DNA of 7,190 nt, from positions 1-7,190 of the forward strand of contig CALLFD010000212.1 in NCBI GenBank assembly GCA_937997605.1. Reading direction: 5' to 3'. A model generated the notes under the pieces. The model was not told the DNA's origin. It was given only the letters and a program-made list of their open reading frames with translations, and searched no databases. Positions within the stretch are counted from its first letter, which is position 1. Each line of letters opens with the position of its first letter. The stretch is from an uncultured Collinsella sp. GTDB lineage: Bacteria; Actinomycetota; Coriobacteriia; Coriobacteriales; Coriobacteriaceae. This document shows, piece by piece, positions 1 to 5,133 of this stretch. A program made the translations under genes and the position numbers.

Positions 1-320
1 GCGACCCGCGTGTGTGGGGCGAAGCCGAGCACGCATGCCGTACCGTCGCTATTTTGGGCGGCTCCGTGGGCGACTTTGGAGAGCTCGCCATCGACGCGGG
101 CGCAGATGTCATCGTAACCGGCGAGGCGGGCTACCACGTGGCGCAAGACCTTGCCTTGCGCGGGCTGCCGGTGATTTTGCTCGGCCACGACCGCTCCGAA
201 GAGCCATTCGTTGATATATTGATGAACTCTGCAGTTGACGCCGGGGTCGACCCCCGTCATGCGATTAAAATACTGAACCCTTGCCAATGGTGGACTGTGA
301 CAAAAGGAGAGAACTTATGA
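1..320 (+). CDS. NIF3/YbgI-like dinuclear metal-centre protein, C-terminal part
   Basis: This is the 3' end of a gene that begins before the window; the first full codon is at base 3. The visible ~106 residues match the C-terminal half of the NIF3 (COG0327, YbgI/YqfO) family: a glycine-rich turn GGSVGDF, then AGADVIVTGEAGYH, then LLGHDRSEE. In the family, the His and the Glu four residues later in the last motif are ligands of the two-metal site, and both are present here (H..., E at +4). NIF3 proteins form toroidal hexamers; their reaction is not settled, although they are often annotated as GTP cyclohydrolase I type 2 homologues. The stop codon overlaps the next start (ATGA at 317-320), which implies translational coupling with the zinc-ribbon gene. 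The family call is secure; the cellular role is not. Confidence 0.9.
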   Translation, partial: DPRVWGEAEHACRTVAILGGSVGDFGELAIDAGADVIVTGEAGYHVAQDLALRGLPVILLGHDRSEEPFVDILMNSAVDAGVDPRHAIKILNPCQWWTVTKGENL

Positions 321-1036
321 GCGCCGGCGCTACGCTACTCAAGCTGCAACAGATCGATTTGGAGCTCGCCCGCAACAAGAGCGAACTTGCCAATATGCCG
401 GAGCTCAAGGAGCTCGCTTCCAAGCGCAAGACCTACGTTAAGCTCAAGTCCGAGATGACCAAGCTCTACGCCCAGCGCAAGGATCTGGACATTGAGCTCG
501 ACGATCTCAACACCACCGAGATTCAGACCAACAACGCCATCGAGGCTGCCAAGAAGCGCCATGTCGACGGCTCCGACTACCGCGAGGTTCAAGACCTAGA
601 GAACGAGCTCGCCACCCTGGCCAAGCGTCTGGACAAGATCGAGCACACCCGCAAGGACGTCGTCGTCGCCCACAAGGAGGCGCTCGACCGCGAGGCTCGC
701 GCGCAGGCCATCATCGCCAAGTTCGAGGAGGGCGTGAAGGCCGATACCAAGGCCGCCCGCGCCAAGGCCGCCGACCTGCAGGCCCAGATTGATGCCGCCA
801 CCAAGGAGCGCACCGCGCTTGCCGCCACGCTGCCGACCGACGTGCTCACCGACTACGAGCGTCTGCTCAAGCAGTTCCGCGGCCTGGCCGTCGAGACCAT
901 CCAGGGCAACATTCCCACGGTCTGCCACACCGCGCTGCAGGCATCGTCCATGAGCGACCTCAACCACGACGGCAGCGAGATTACGCACTGCCCGTACTGC
1001 CACCGCCTCCTGGTACTCCCGAGCAAGGAAGCCTAG
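317..1036 (+). CDS. Coiled-coil zinc-ribbon protein (COG1579 / zf-RING_7 type)
   Basis: A 239-residue protein. I place the start at the ATG at 317 rather than an in-frame ATG at 281, because 317 has an AAAGGAGA site 6 bases upstream and gives the coupled ATGA overlap with the NIF3 gene. Residues ~5-180 are charged, Lys/Glu/Ala-rich heptad-like helix, expected to form an antiparallel coiled coil. The tail (about 187-230) is the small zinc-ribbon module, with CPYCH at 225-229. The first knuckle, normally CxxC, reads PTVCH at 200-204: Cys203 and His204 are present but the first Cys is replaced by Pro200, so metal binding may be altered or use His. The family (COG1579) is described as putative nucleic-acid binding, with no firm function. 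The neighbours are NIF3 and coaBC, probably one operon. Confidence 0.87.
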   Translation: MSAGATLLKLQQIDLELARNKSELANMPELKELASKRKTYVKLKSEMTKLYAQRKDLDIELDDLNTTEIQTNNAIEAAKKRHVDGSDYREVQDLENELATLAKRLDKIEHTRKDVVVAHKEALDREARAQAIIAKFEEGVKADTKAARAKAADLQAQIDAATKERTALAATLPTDVLTDYERLLKQFRGLAVETIQGNIPTVCHTALQASSMSDLNHDGSEITHCPYCHRLLVLPSKEA

Positions 1037-1038
1037 CG

Positions 1039-2253
1039 ATGACAGCGGCATCCAACAATTCAATGCAACTTGAGGGAAAAACGATCCTGCTGGGCATTAC
1101 CGGCGGGATCGCCGCCTATAAGTCGTGCAATATCGTGCGCCTGCTGCAAAAGCGTGGCGCGCGCGTCAAGGTCGTTATGAGCGAGCATGCCACCGAGTTT
1201 GTCGGCCCGCTCACCTTCCGTGCGCTCACCAACGAGCCCGTCGCCGTAGGCCTGTTCGACGACCCCTCCGACCCCATCCACCACATCTCGCTGGCGCAAG
1301 AGCCCGATCTGGTGGTCGTGGCGCCCGCGACGGCCAATATCATCGCCAAGATGGCCAACGGCATCGCCGACGACCTCATCTCCACCACGCTACTTGCGAC
1401 GCCGCGACCCATCGTGATCGCACCCGCTATGAACAACGGCATGTGGAAGGCGCCGGCGACACAGGCCAACATGTCCACGCTGCGCGAGCGCGGTGTCCAT
1501 GTGGTGGGACCCGGCAGCGGCTACCTTGCCTGCGGCGACGTGGACACGGGACGCATGAGCGAGCCCGAGGACATCGTCGAGGCTGTCTGCGAGGTGCTCA
1601 ACCCCGCGCCTCAGGACCTGGCAGGTAAGCGCATCGTGATTACCGCCGGCCCCACGCACGAGCCGATCGACCCGGTGCGCTTCATTGGCAACCGCTCTTC
1701 GGGCAAGATGGGCATCGCCCTATCGGGGGAGGCTGCTCGCCGCGGTGCTGCGGTCACGCTCGTGCTGGGACCGACATCGCTCGATGTTCCCCGCGGCGTG
1801 GCGTGCGTACGCGTGCAGACCGCCGCAGAGATGCTCCAGGCGGCACTGAGCGCCTTCCAGACGGCCGATGCAGCCATTTGCGCGGCCGCCGTCGCCGACT
1901 ACACTCCAGCGGCCCCAGCGGACCATAAGCTCAAAAAGTCCAACGAACGCTTGGATCGCATCGAGCTTATCGAAACGGTCGATATTTTGGCCGAGCTTTC
2001 GCGCAAGAAGGGCGAGCGATGCGTGATCGGCTTTGCGGCCGAGACCGATAACGTCGTGGAGTACGCGCAGCGCAAGCTCGTCCTCAAGGGTTGCGATGCC
2101 ATTATCGCCAACGATGTCTCGCGTGCCGATTCGGGTTTTGGAACCGACACCAACAAGGCCTGGATCGTGAGCACAGCGGGTACGCAAGAACTTCCCGTAC
2201 TAACAAAACCCCAGCTCGCAGATACAATTTTGGACTTGCTTCAAAATTTGTAA
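1039..2253 (+). CDS. coaBC: Bifunctional phosphopantothenoylcysteine decarboxylase / phosphopantothenate-cysteine ligase
   Basis: A 404-residue cytoplasmic enzyme for two consecutive steps of coenzyme A synthesis: CoaB joins 4'-phosphopantothenate to cysteine using CTP, and CoaC decarboxylates the product with FMN. The CoaC half (about 12-190) shows the FMN-binding GITGGIAAYK, the catalytic His at 81-82 (HHISLA), the substrate clamp PAMNNGMW (129-136) and the reductive Cys165 in ACGDVDTGRM. The CoaB half (about 195-400) shows ITAGPTHEPID, GNRSSGKMG with Asn218, AAAVADYTP and the lysine cluster KLKKS near 297-301. Length and domain order are normal. The start at 1039 lies 9 bases after AAGGA and 2 bases after the previous stop, so it is co-transcribed with the zinc-ribbon gene. 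A second Met at codon 9 is a possible alternative start. Confidence 0.97.
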   Translation: MTAASNNSMQLEGKTILLGITGGIAAYKSCNIVRLLQKRGARVKVVMSEHATEFVGPLTFRALTNEPVAVGLFDDPSDPIHHISLAQEPDLVVVAPATANIIAKMANGIADDLISTTLLATPRPIVIAPAMNNGMWKAPATQANMSTLRERGVHVVGPGSGYLACGDVDTGRMSEPEDIVEAVCEVLNPAPQDLAGKRIVITAGPTHEPIDPVRFIGNRSSGKMGIALSGEAARRGAAVTLVLGPTSLDVPRGVACVRVQTAAEMLQAALSAFQTADAAICAAAVADYTPAAPADHKLKKSNERLDRIELIETVDILAELSRKKGERCVIGFAAETDNVVEYAQRKLVLKGCDAIIANDVSRADSGFGTDTNKAWIVSTAGTQELPVLTKPQLADTILDLLQNL

Positions 2254-2261
2254 AAAAGTTC

Positions 2262-2291
2262 TTGCGCAAGGACAAAGTTTCGGGTTAATAT
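2262..2291 (+). promoter_or_regulatory. Promoter of tRNA-Pro
   Basis: A -35-like TTGCGC (2262-2267) and a near-consensus -10 TAATAT (2286-2291) are separated by 18 bases. They sit 9 bases after the coaBC stop and about 42 bases before the mature tRNA, so the tRNA probably has its own promoter in addition to any read-through from coaBC. Confidence 0.6.
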
Positions 2292-2333
2292 ACTCCCTGT
2301 TGCGAGCGAGAGCAGAGCAACAAACAAAAGCTT

Positions 2334-2410
<77 letters not shown>

Positions 2411-2419
2411 GAAGTTTGC

Positions 2420-2449
2420 AGGTCAGGCACCTAGTGCCTGACCTTTTTT
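2420..2449 (+). terminator. Intrinsic terminator after tRNA-Pro
   Basis: An 11-base perfect stem (2420-2430 with 2434-2444) closed by a 3-base loop is followed at once by six T (2444-2449). It ends the tRNA transcript 10 bases after CCA. Confidence 0.92.
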
Positions 2450-2452
2450 GTT

Positions 2453-2482
2453 TTAAGCAATTGCTTAATTTTGATTAAGCAA
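2453..2482. repeat. Three inverted/direct copies of TTAAGCAA
   Basis: TTAAGCAA occurs at 2453-2460, in inverted form at 2461-2468 (together a perfect 16-base palindrome) and again in direct form at 2475-2482. The second and third copies can alternatively form a 9-base stem with a TTTG loop. It could be a protein-binding operator or a second hairpin behind the tRNA terminator; the sequence alone does not decide. Confidence 0.6.
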
Positions 2483-2870
2483 CAGGACGCCAAAATCTAG
2501 CTGCGCGATATTCGCTTTTTGCGGTTACTTGCGTGTTTTGCACACGCTTGAGCCGATTTATTAACGCGATGTGAATCTACATACGCGTAGCTGGTATACA
2601 GCCGAGTACAGGCTGTATTTATCGCGGCGATTTACATAGGTATAGTGACTGTAACGAACAAGCGTGTCGCTGTATTTATTCCAGTAGTTCACTTGATCGG
2701 TGGACAAGTGGGCTGTTGCAACGAAACGCCAAGCAGGATGGGCTCTATACGAGGACGCCGCAGAGGTAATGGCGGGGGAGTGCGGCAGGCGCTCTGAGAG
2801 CCGCTGTATGACCCCATTTCTCCTCAACTCGATAACCTGTGCTATGAACCTCAAACCCCTTCGTTCTGCT
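2483..2870. other. 388-base stretch without a convincing gene
   Basis: Lower GC than the flanks. It holds a small hairpin at 2531-2547 (GCGTGT / ACACGC), a perfect 8-base inverted repeat ATACAGCC ... GGCTGTAT (2596-2603 and 2611-2618, 7-base spacer), and the 11-mer GCTGTATTTAT twice (2612-2622 and 2669-2679, 57 bases apart). An open frame on the minus strand (2561-2914) would give a Tyr-rich tail, but it starts inside the terminator described next and has no ribosome binding site, so I do not call it. A plus-strand frame from a GTG at 2700 ends inside the same terminator and is equally weak. Confidence 0.5.
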
Positions 2871-2908
2871 GCTAAAAGAAAGGCCCGCGCAGGATAGCGC
2901 GGGCCTTT
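2871..2908 (-). terminator. Intrinsic terminator of the pilin gene
   Basis: Stem GGCCCGCGC (2882-2890) with GCGCGGGCC (2897-2905), extended by three A-T pairs on each side, with a 6-base loop. Read on the minus strand it ends in TTTCTTTTAGC, a better U-tract than on the plus strand. It lies about 30 bases beyond the stop of the minus-strand pilin gene. Confidence 0.85.
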
Positions 2909-2938
2909 ATCCATATGTCAGCTTATAGGACAAACTGT

Positions 2939-3907
2939 CTAGAAACACCAAGCGGGAAACACGAAGTCGGTTGCCGTGTAGCCGTGGTTGCTCCAGTCAC
3001 CGTTGCTATGGACATAGCGGAAGTACTGGGAGCCATCCAGACATACGGAGCGAGTCCAGTGGCTAGAGCCGGACGAAGCCCCGGAAAATTTTTCCTGCGT
3101 CACGCCCTTGAAGGCGTAATACTCGTACTGGGAGCCGTCGGACTGGAGGTGCCCATTGGCCTGGAGGTTTCCGTAGACCTCGGTCGTCGAGAGCAGGAAG
3201 ACCTTGTCGGTCGTGGCCGTCACGGTGCCGGGGTATGTGTCCAACTTGTTGTCGGTCATTTTCGTGACGGCTTTCGCCCTAGATTGGATCTCAGCCGGCA
3301 GGAGCGCCCAGAGGTCGCCGGAGTTGAGGCGGCCGCGCAGCTCGGACTGCTCCCATCCGCCGAAATTGTAATATGAGTCACTCATGCGCTGCTTGCCCAT
3401 TGCGCCGTTGGTCGCCTCAAATGTGAGTCCCGCCTTGCCGGTGCCGTCCGCGAGGTCGTCGTGGTTGATGCCGACGATGCGGTACTCGAGCGTCTCGCCA
3501 TTGGTCAACTTGACGGAGAATTTCGTCCCCGCATCCATCGCCGCCTTCGCCTTGGCGTATGCGGGAGAAGCCGTGCCATCCTTGGCGATGTCCTCGGCCA
3601 CGGCCTTCTGCTCCTCGAGCGTCCAGTCCTTCGCGTCCTTGGCGATAGCCGCCTGGACGGTCGCGGAACCGGCCCCGGCGGAGCCTCCACCGGACGCGCC
3701 GCCGCCCTCTACGCCGCCGGCCGTCCCGCTGTTCACCGTGTTGCCGACCAGGTTGAACTGGTTACGGATGGCCCCGGCCACGCCGGGTCCCGCGAACACG
3801 ATCACCAGGCCGATAATCGCGATGATCAGGACGTACTCGATGATTGACTGTCCTCGGAGGCGGGTACTCCTAGGAGATACCCCCCCGAAGGTTAACTGCC
3901 GCTGCAT
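2939..3907 (-). CDS. Flp/Tad-type IVb prepilin-like protein with C-terminal DUF6273-like domain
   Basis: A 322-residue protein read from the ATG at 3907; upstream in-frame codons to 4045 are open but contain a perfect -10 box, so I reject that longer start. Residues 1-19 form a short basic leader ending RLRG; 20-40 read QSIIEY and then a hydrophobic helix. Cleavage after Gly19 leaves Glu at +5 and Tyr at +6, the Flp prepilin signature for TadV/CpaA-type peptidases. A Gly/Ser/Ala linker (about 59-85) follows. From about 128 to the end the pattern resembles DUF6273: KFSVKLTNGETLEYRIVGI, YYNFGGWEQSELRGRLN, TTDKVFLLSTTEV and HWTRS, ending in FVFPAWCF. I infer a membrane-extracted, surface-exposed pilin or pseudopilin with a ligand-binding head. 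No tad genes are present in the window. A GGGAG site lies 12 bases from this ATG, which is long; see the G-tract entry. Confidence 0.8.
   Translation of the reverse strand: MQRQLTFGGVSPRSTRLRGQSIIEYVLIIAIIGLVIVFAGPGVAGAIRNQFNLVGNTVNSGTAGGVEGGGASGGGSAGAGSATVQAAIAKDAKDWTLEEQKAVAEDIAKDGTASPAYAKAKAAMDAGTKFSVKLTNGETLEYRIVGINHDDLADGTGKAGLTFEATNGAMGKQRMSDSYYNFGGWEQSELRGRLNSGDLWALLPAEIQSRAKAVTKMTDNKLDTYPGTVTATTDKVFLLSTTEVYGNLQANGHLQSDGSQYEYYAFKGVTQEKFSGASSGSSHWTRSVCLDGSQYFRYVHSNGDWSNHGYTATDFVFPAWCF
3880..3886 (-). repeat. Seven-G homopolymer in the pilin leader codons
   Basis: Seven consecutive C on the plus strand (seven G in the coding strand) fall at codons 8-10 of the pilin frame. A second ATG at 3911, only 8 bases from the GGGAG site, reads a different frame that runs through this tract and stops after 13 codons. 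Loss of one G would put that ATG in frame with the pilin body. The tract is thus a possible slippage switch. Confidence 0.6.
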
Positions 3908-3986
3908 GCATTTGCGACACTCCCTTCGCTCAGGGTTTGTAGATACATTGCCGAGCGTAGGGCTATTCCATAATTCTGCTCCGGTC

Positions 3987-4001
3987 TTGCCGCAGCGGCA
4001 A
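3987..4001. repeat. Interrupted palindrome TTGCCGC-A-GCGGCAA
   Basis: Perfect 7-base arms around one central base, in the untranslated stretch between the divergent pilin and small-protein genes. Its compactness fits an operator for a dimeric regulator better than an RNA hairpin. The regulator is unknown. Confidence 0.45.
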
Positions 4002-4010
4002 CCGCACCGA

Positions 4011-4039
4011 TGGTCAACAATCGTGATTACGCTATTATA
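4011..4039. promoter_or_regulatory. Probable bidirectional promoter
   Basis: On the minus strand bases 4039-4034 spell a perfect TATAAT, about 127 bases before the pilin ATG, though no good -35 is evident. On the plus strand the same bases give TATTAT (4033-4038) with TGGTCA (4011-4016) 16 bases upstream, positioned for the gene at 4078. The two -10 boxes overlap. Confidence 0.45.
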
Positions 4040-4077
4040 GAACACGCGTTCGTTATTGATTCGAGAGGGGTGCCGTC

Positions 4078-4371
4078 GTGGGGGAGAGCGATAAGTCGAT
4101 ACGTTTGGTCACGGCCCTCGTCGAGTGCCGCCCCGACGGCGAGTACGCCCCGTGGGGCATCAAATGGTACGACGGCACCGTCTACCCGTTCGACCGCATC
4201 GAGTCCTACAGCTCCCGTTCGTGGGCGCTCGGCAGGAACAAGCGGTCCGAGTCCTGGCGCGTGATCGTCGGGGACGGTACGTGCCGCGACATCTGCCATT
4301 ACCAAAACAGCTGGTATGTCGTTCACGACCCAGACGATGACACCCCAGCGGCAAGCGCACCGCAAAAATAG
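4078..4371 (+). CDS. Small protein of unknown function, about 97 aa
   Basis: Starts at GTG 4078, chosen because GAGAGGGG (4063-4070) lies 7 bases upstream; no upstream ATG is better placed. The 97-residue product is soluble-looking, with no signal peptide or membrane helix. Its core has regular beta-strand-like segments rich in aromatic residues: SIRLVTALVECRP, APWGIKWYDGTVYPFDRI, SESWRVIVGDGTCRDICHY and QNSWYVVHDPDDD, then a polar tail PAASAPQK. The layout (short strands, ending in W-x-V followed by acidic residues) recalls DUF6504-type small barrel proteins, but I do not claim membership. It is transcribed divergently from the pilin gene. Codon use is GC-rich like the housekeeping genes. 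It is a believable gene, with function unknown. Confidence 0.75.
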   Translation: MGESDKSIRLVTALVECRPDGEYAPWGIKWYDGTVYPFDRIESYSSRSWALGRNKRSESWRVIVGDGTCRDICHYQNSWYVVHDPDDDTPAASAPQK

Positions 4372-4464
4372 CCAAAACGCCCATTCGAAACCAAACGCCC
4401 AGGTAAACGGCTTAACACAATCGCGAATACGACCCCAAAAAGACCTACTTGGATACCCGCTAGG

Positions 4465-4484
4465 GGTACCTGTTTTCAGGCACC
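4465..4484 (+). other. Weak hairpin downstream of the small gene
   Basis: GGTACCTG and CAGGCACC pair with one mismatch around a TTTT loop, about 95 bases after the stop at 4371. No T-run follows directly, so it is at best a poor terminator. The rest of 4372-4523 shows nothing else I can support. Confidence 0.3.
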
Positions 4485-4523
4485 TTAAATCGCCTCTCGT
4501 TGCCTCGTTTTTTCGGCTACTCA

Positions 4524-4556
4524 GTAAAAAATAGGGGAGTACGCCAGTACTCCCCC
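4524..4556 (-). terminator. Intrinsic terminator reading leftwards
   Basis: Stem GGGGAGTAC (4534-4542) with GTACTCCCC (4547-4555), 4-base loop. On the minus strand it runs into TATTTTTTAC, a proper U-tract. It implies a minus-strand transcription unit to its right, although the nearest complete minus-strand gene is the transposase at 5134; short open frames at 4635-4880 are the other candidates. Confidence 0.8.
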
Positions 4557-4597
4557 TAAATCGTTTATATCCCGGTTGCTGCCTGCCAGTCTGCCCT

Positions 4598-4615
4598 CTC
4601 AAGCCTAGGCTTGAG
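4598..4615. repeat. Perfect 18-base palindrome CTCAAGCCTAGGCTTGAG
   Basis: Perfect twofold symmetry. It is followed within 50 bases by a hairpin GGGGC-TTAG-GCCCC (4622-4635) and a second dyad CTTGA-GG-TCAAG (4650-4661) that repeats the CTTGA half-site. It may be a cluster of related binding sites or a stem-loop in the 3' region of a minus-strand transcript. Confidence 0.55.
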
Positions 4616-4634
4616 CGCGGGGGGGCTTAGGCCC

Positions 4635-4907
4635 CTAGTCTTGAACGTACTTGAGGTCAAGCTCTCCAGGCGCGTCCACGTACACCGCGCCGAACGTCAG
4701 GTTTACCAGCCGGGGCTGAGCTCCATAAGCGCAAAATCATTCTAGCGCTTACTATCAAGGATATCCGTCGTAGTGGCGGCTATCCGGCAAACGATCGTAC
4801 TCTCGTGGTCCCGTTTCGAGTAATTCTTTGGCACGGTCAGGAGCATAGCGAACGGTTTCCGCTGTTCCGCTCATGTACATGGACGATGAATGAACTTCGA
4901 TAGCAAA
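4635..4907 (-). pseudogene. Short minus-strand coding remnants left of the IS
   Basis: Two minus-strand open stretches read like protein but lack good starts. From ATG 4880 to a stop at 4755-4757 there are 41 codons, including TVRYAPDRAKELLETG and EYDRLPDSRHYDGYP; the stop is followed in frame by two more (TGA TAG TAA). A second stretch, 4736-4635, gives 33 codons including RLVNLTFGAVYVDAPGELD and ends just before the palindromes and the leftward terminator. Upstream of 4880 the first frame stays open to the IS edge and, if the IS and one copy of its 13-base duplication are removed, continues 12 more codons on the other side before meeting a stop. I recognise no family. It may be a decayed gene cut by the IS, or chance. 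Confidence 0.3.
4895..4907 (+). repeat. Left copy of 13-base target duplication
   Basis: CTTCGATAGCAAA, identical to 6545-6557 and directly abutting the left end of the IS30 element. Confidence 0.75.
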
Positions 4908-4909
4908 GG

Positions 4910-4934
4910 TTGATTTCCGATCTCAGCCGAACAC
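4910..4934 (+). repeat. IS30 left inverted repeat
   Basis: 25 bases beginning TTGATT and ending CCGAACAC; matches the reverse complement of 6518-6542 at 19 of 25 positions. It is the end distal to the transposase start. Confidence 0.7.
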
Positions 4935-4969
4935 ATTGAGCTGATGGCTCGCTCCCGCAGCTAACCGAA

Positions 4970-5002
4970 CGCCCCCGCGGCCCCTCTCGGGCCCCGGGGG
5001 CG
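4970..5002. terminator. Very GC-rich hairpin near the left end of the IS
   Basis: CGCCCCCG (4970-4977) pairs with CGGGGGCG (4995-5002), with an inner GGCCC/GGGCC stem. On the plus strand it is followed by CCGTTTTCCC, so it could stop transcription entering the element from outside; on the minus strand it may close the transposase message, without a U-tract. Confidence 0.5.
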
Positions 5003-5133
5003 CCGTTTTCCCAGTTGAAGGAACGGTGGAGATGTGTTTCGATGGGTCCGGTGACCATGCTCCGCCCGCCGCCCGGCACCTCTTCCCAGACTCAGCCGGA
5101 CGGTCGGTCCGTCTATTCCGTTTTTCCTCTAGG

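Noticed and set aside
2411..2940. Template repeat of a diversity-generating retroelement downstream of the pilin
   Set aside because: I compared the pilin's 3' end with the downstream sequence on the same strand by eye and found only scattered 5-6 base matches, not a near-identical copy with A-only differences.
3908..4030. c-di-GMP riboswitch in the pilin leader
   Set aside because: The leader lacks the conserved core and tetraloop-receptor pattern of class I and the pseudoknot pattern of class II; only a short dyad is seen.
3384..4040. Plus-strand open frames opposite the pilin gene
   Set aside because: They are Pro/Ala-rich shadows of the Gly-rich pilin linker, with no ribosome binding site.
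3907..4045. Longer pilin start at ATG 4045
   Set aside because: The extra 46 residues are Cys-rich and unlike a prepilin leader, no ribosome site precedes it, and a perfect TATAAT lies in its codons 3-4.
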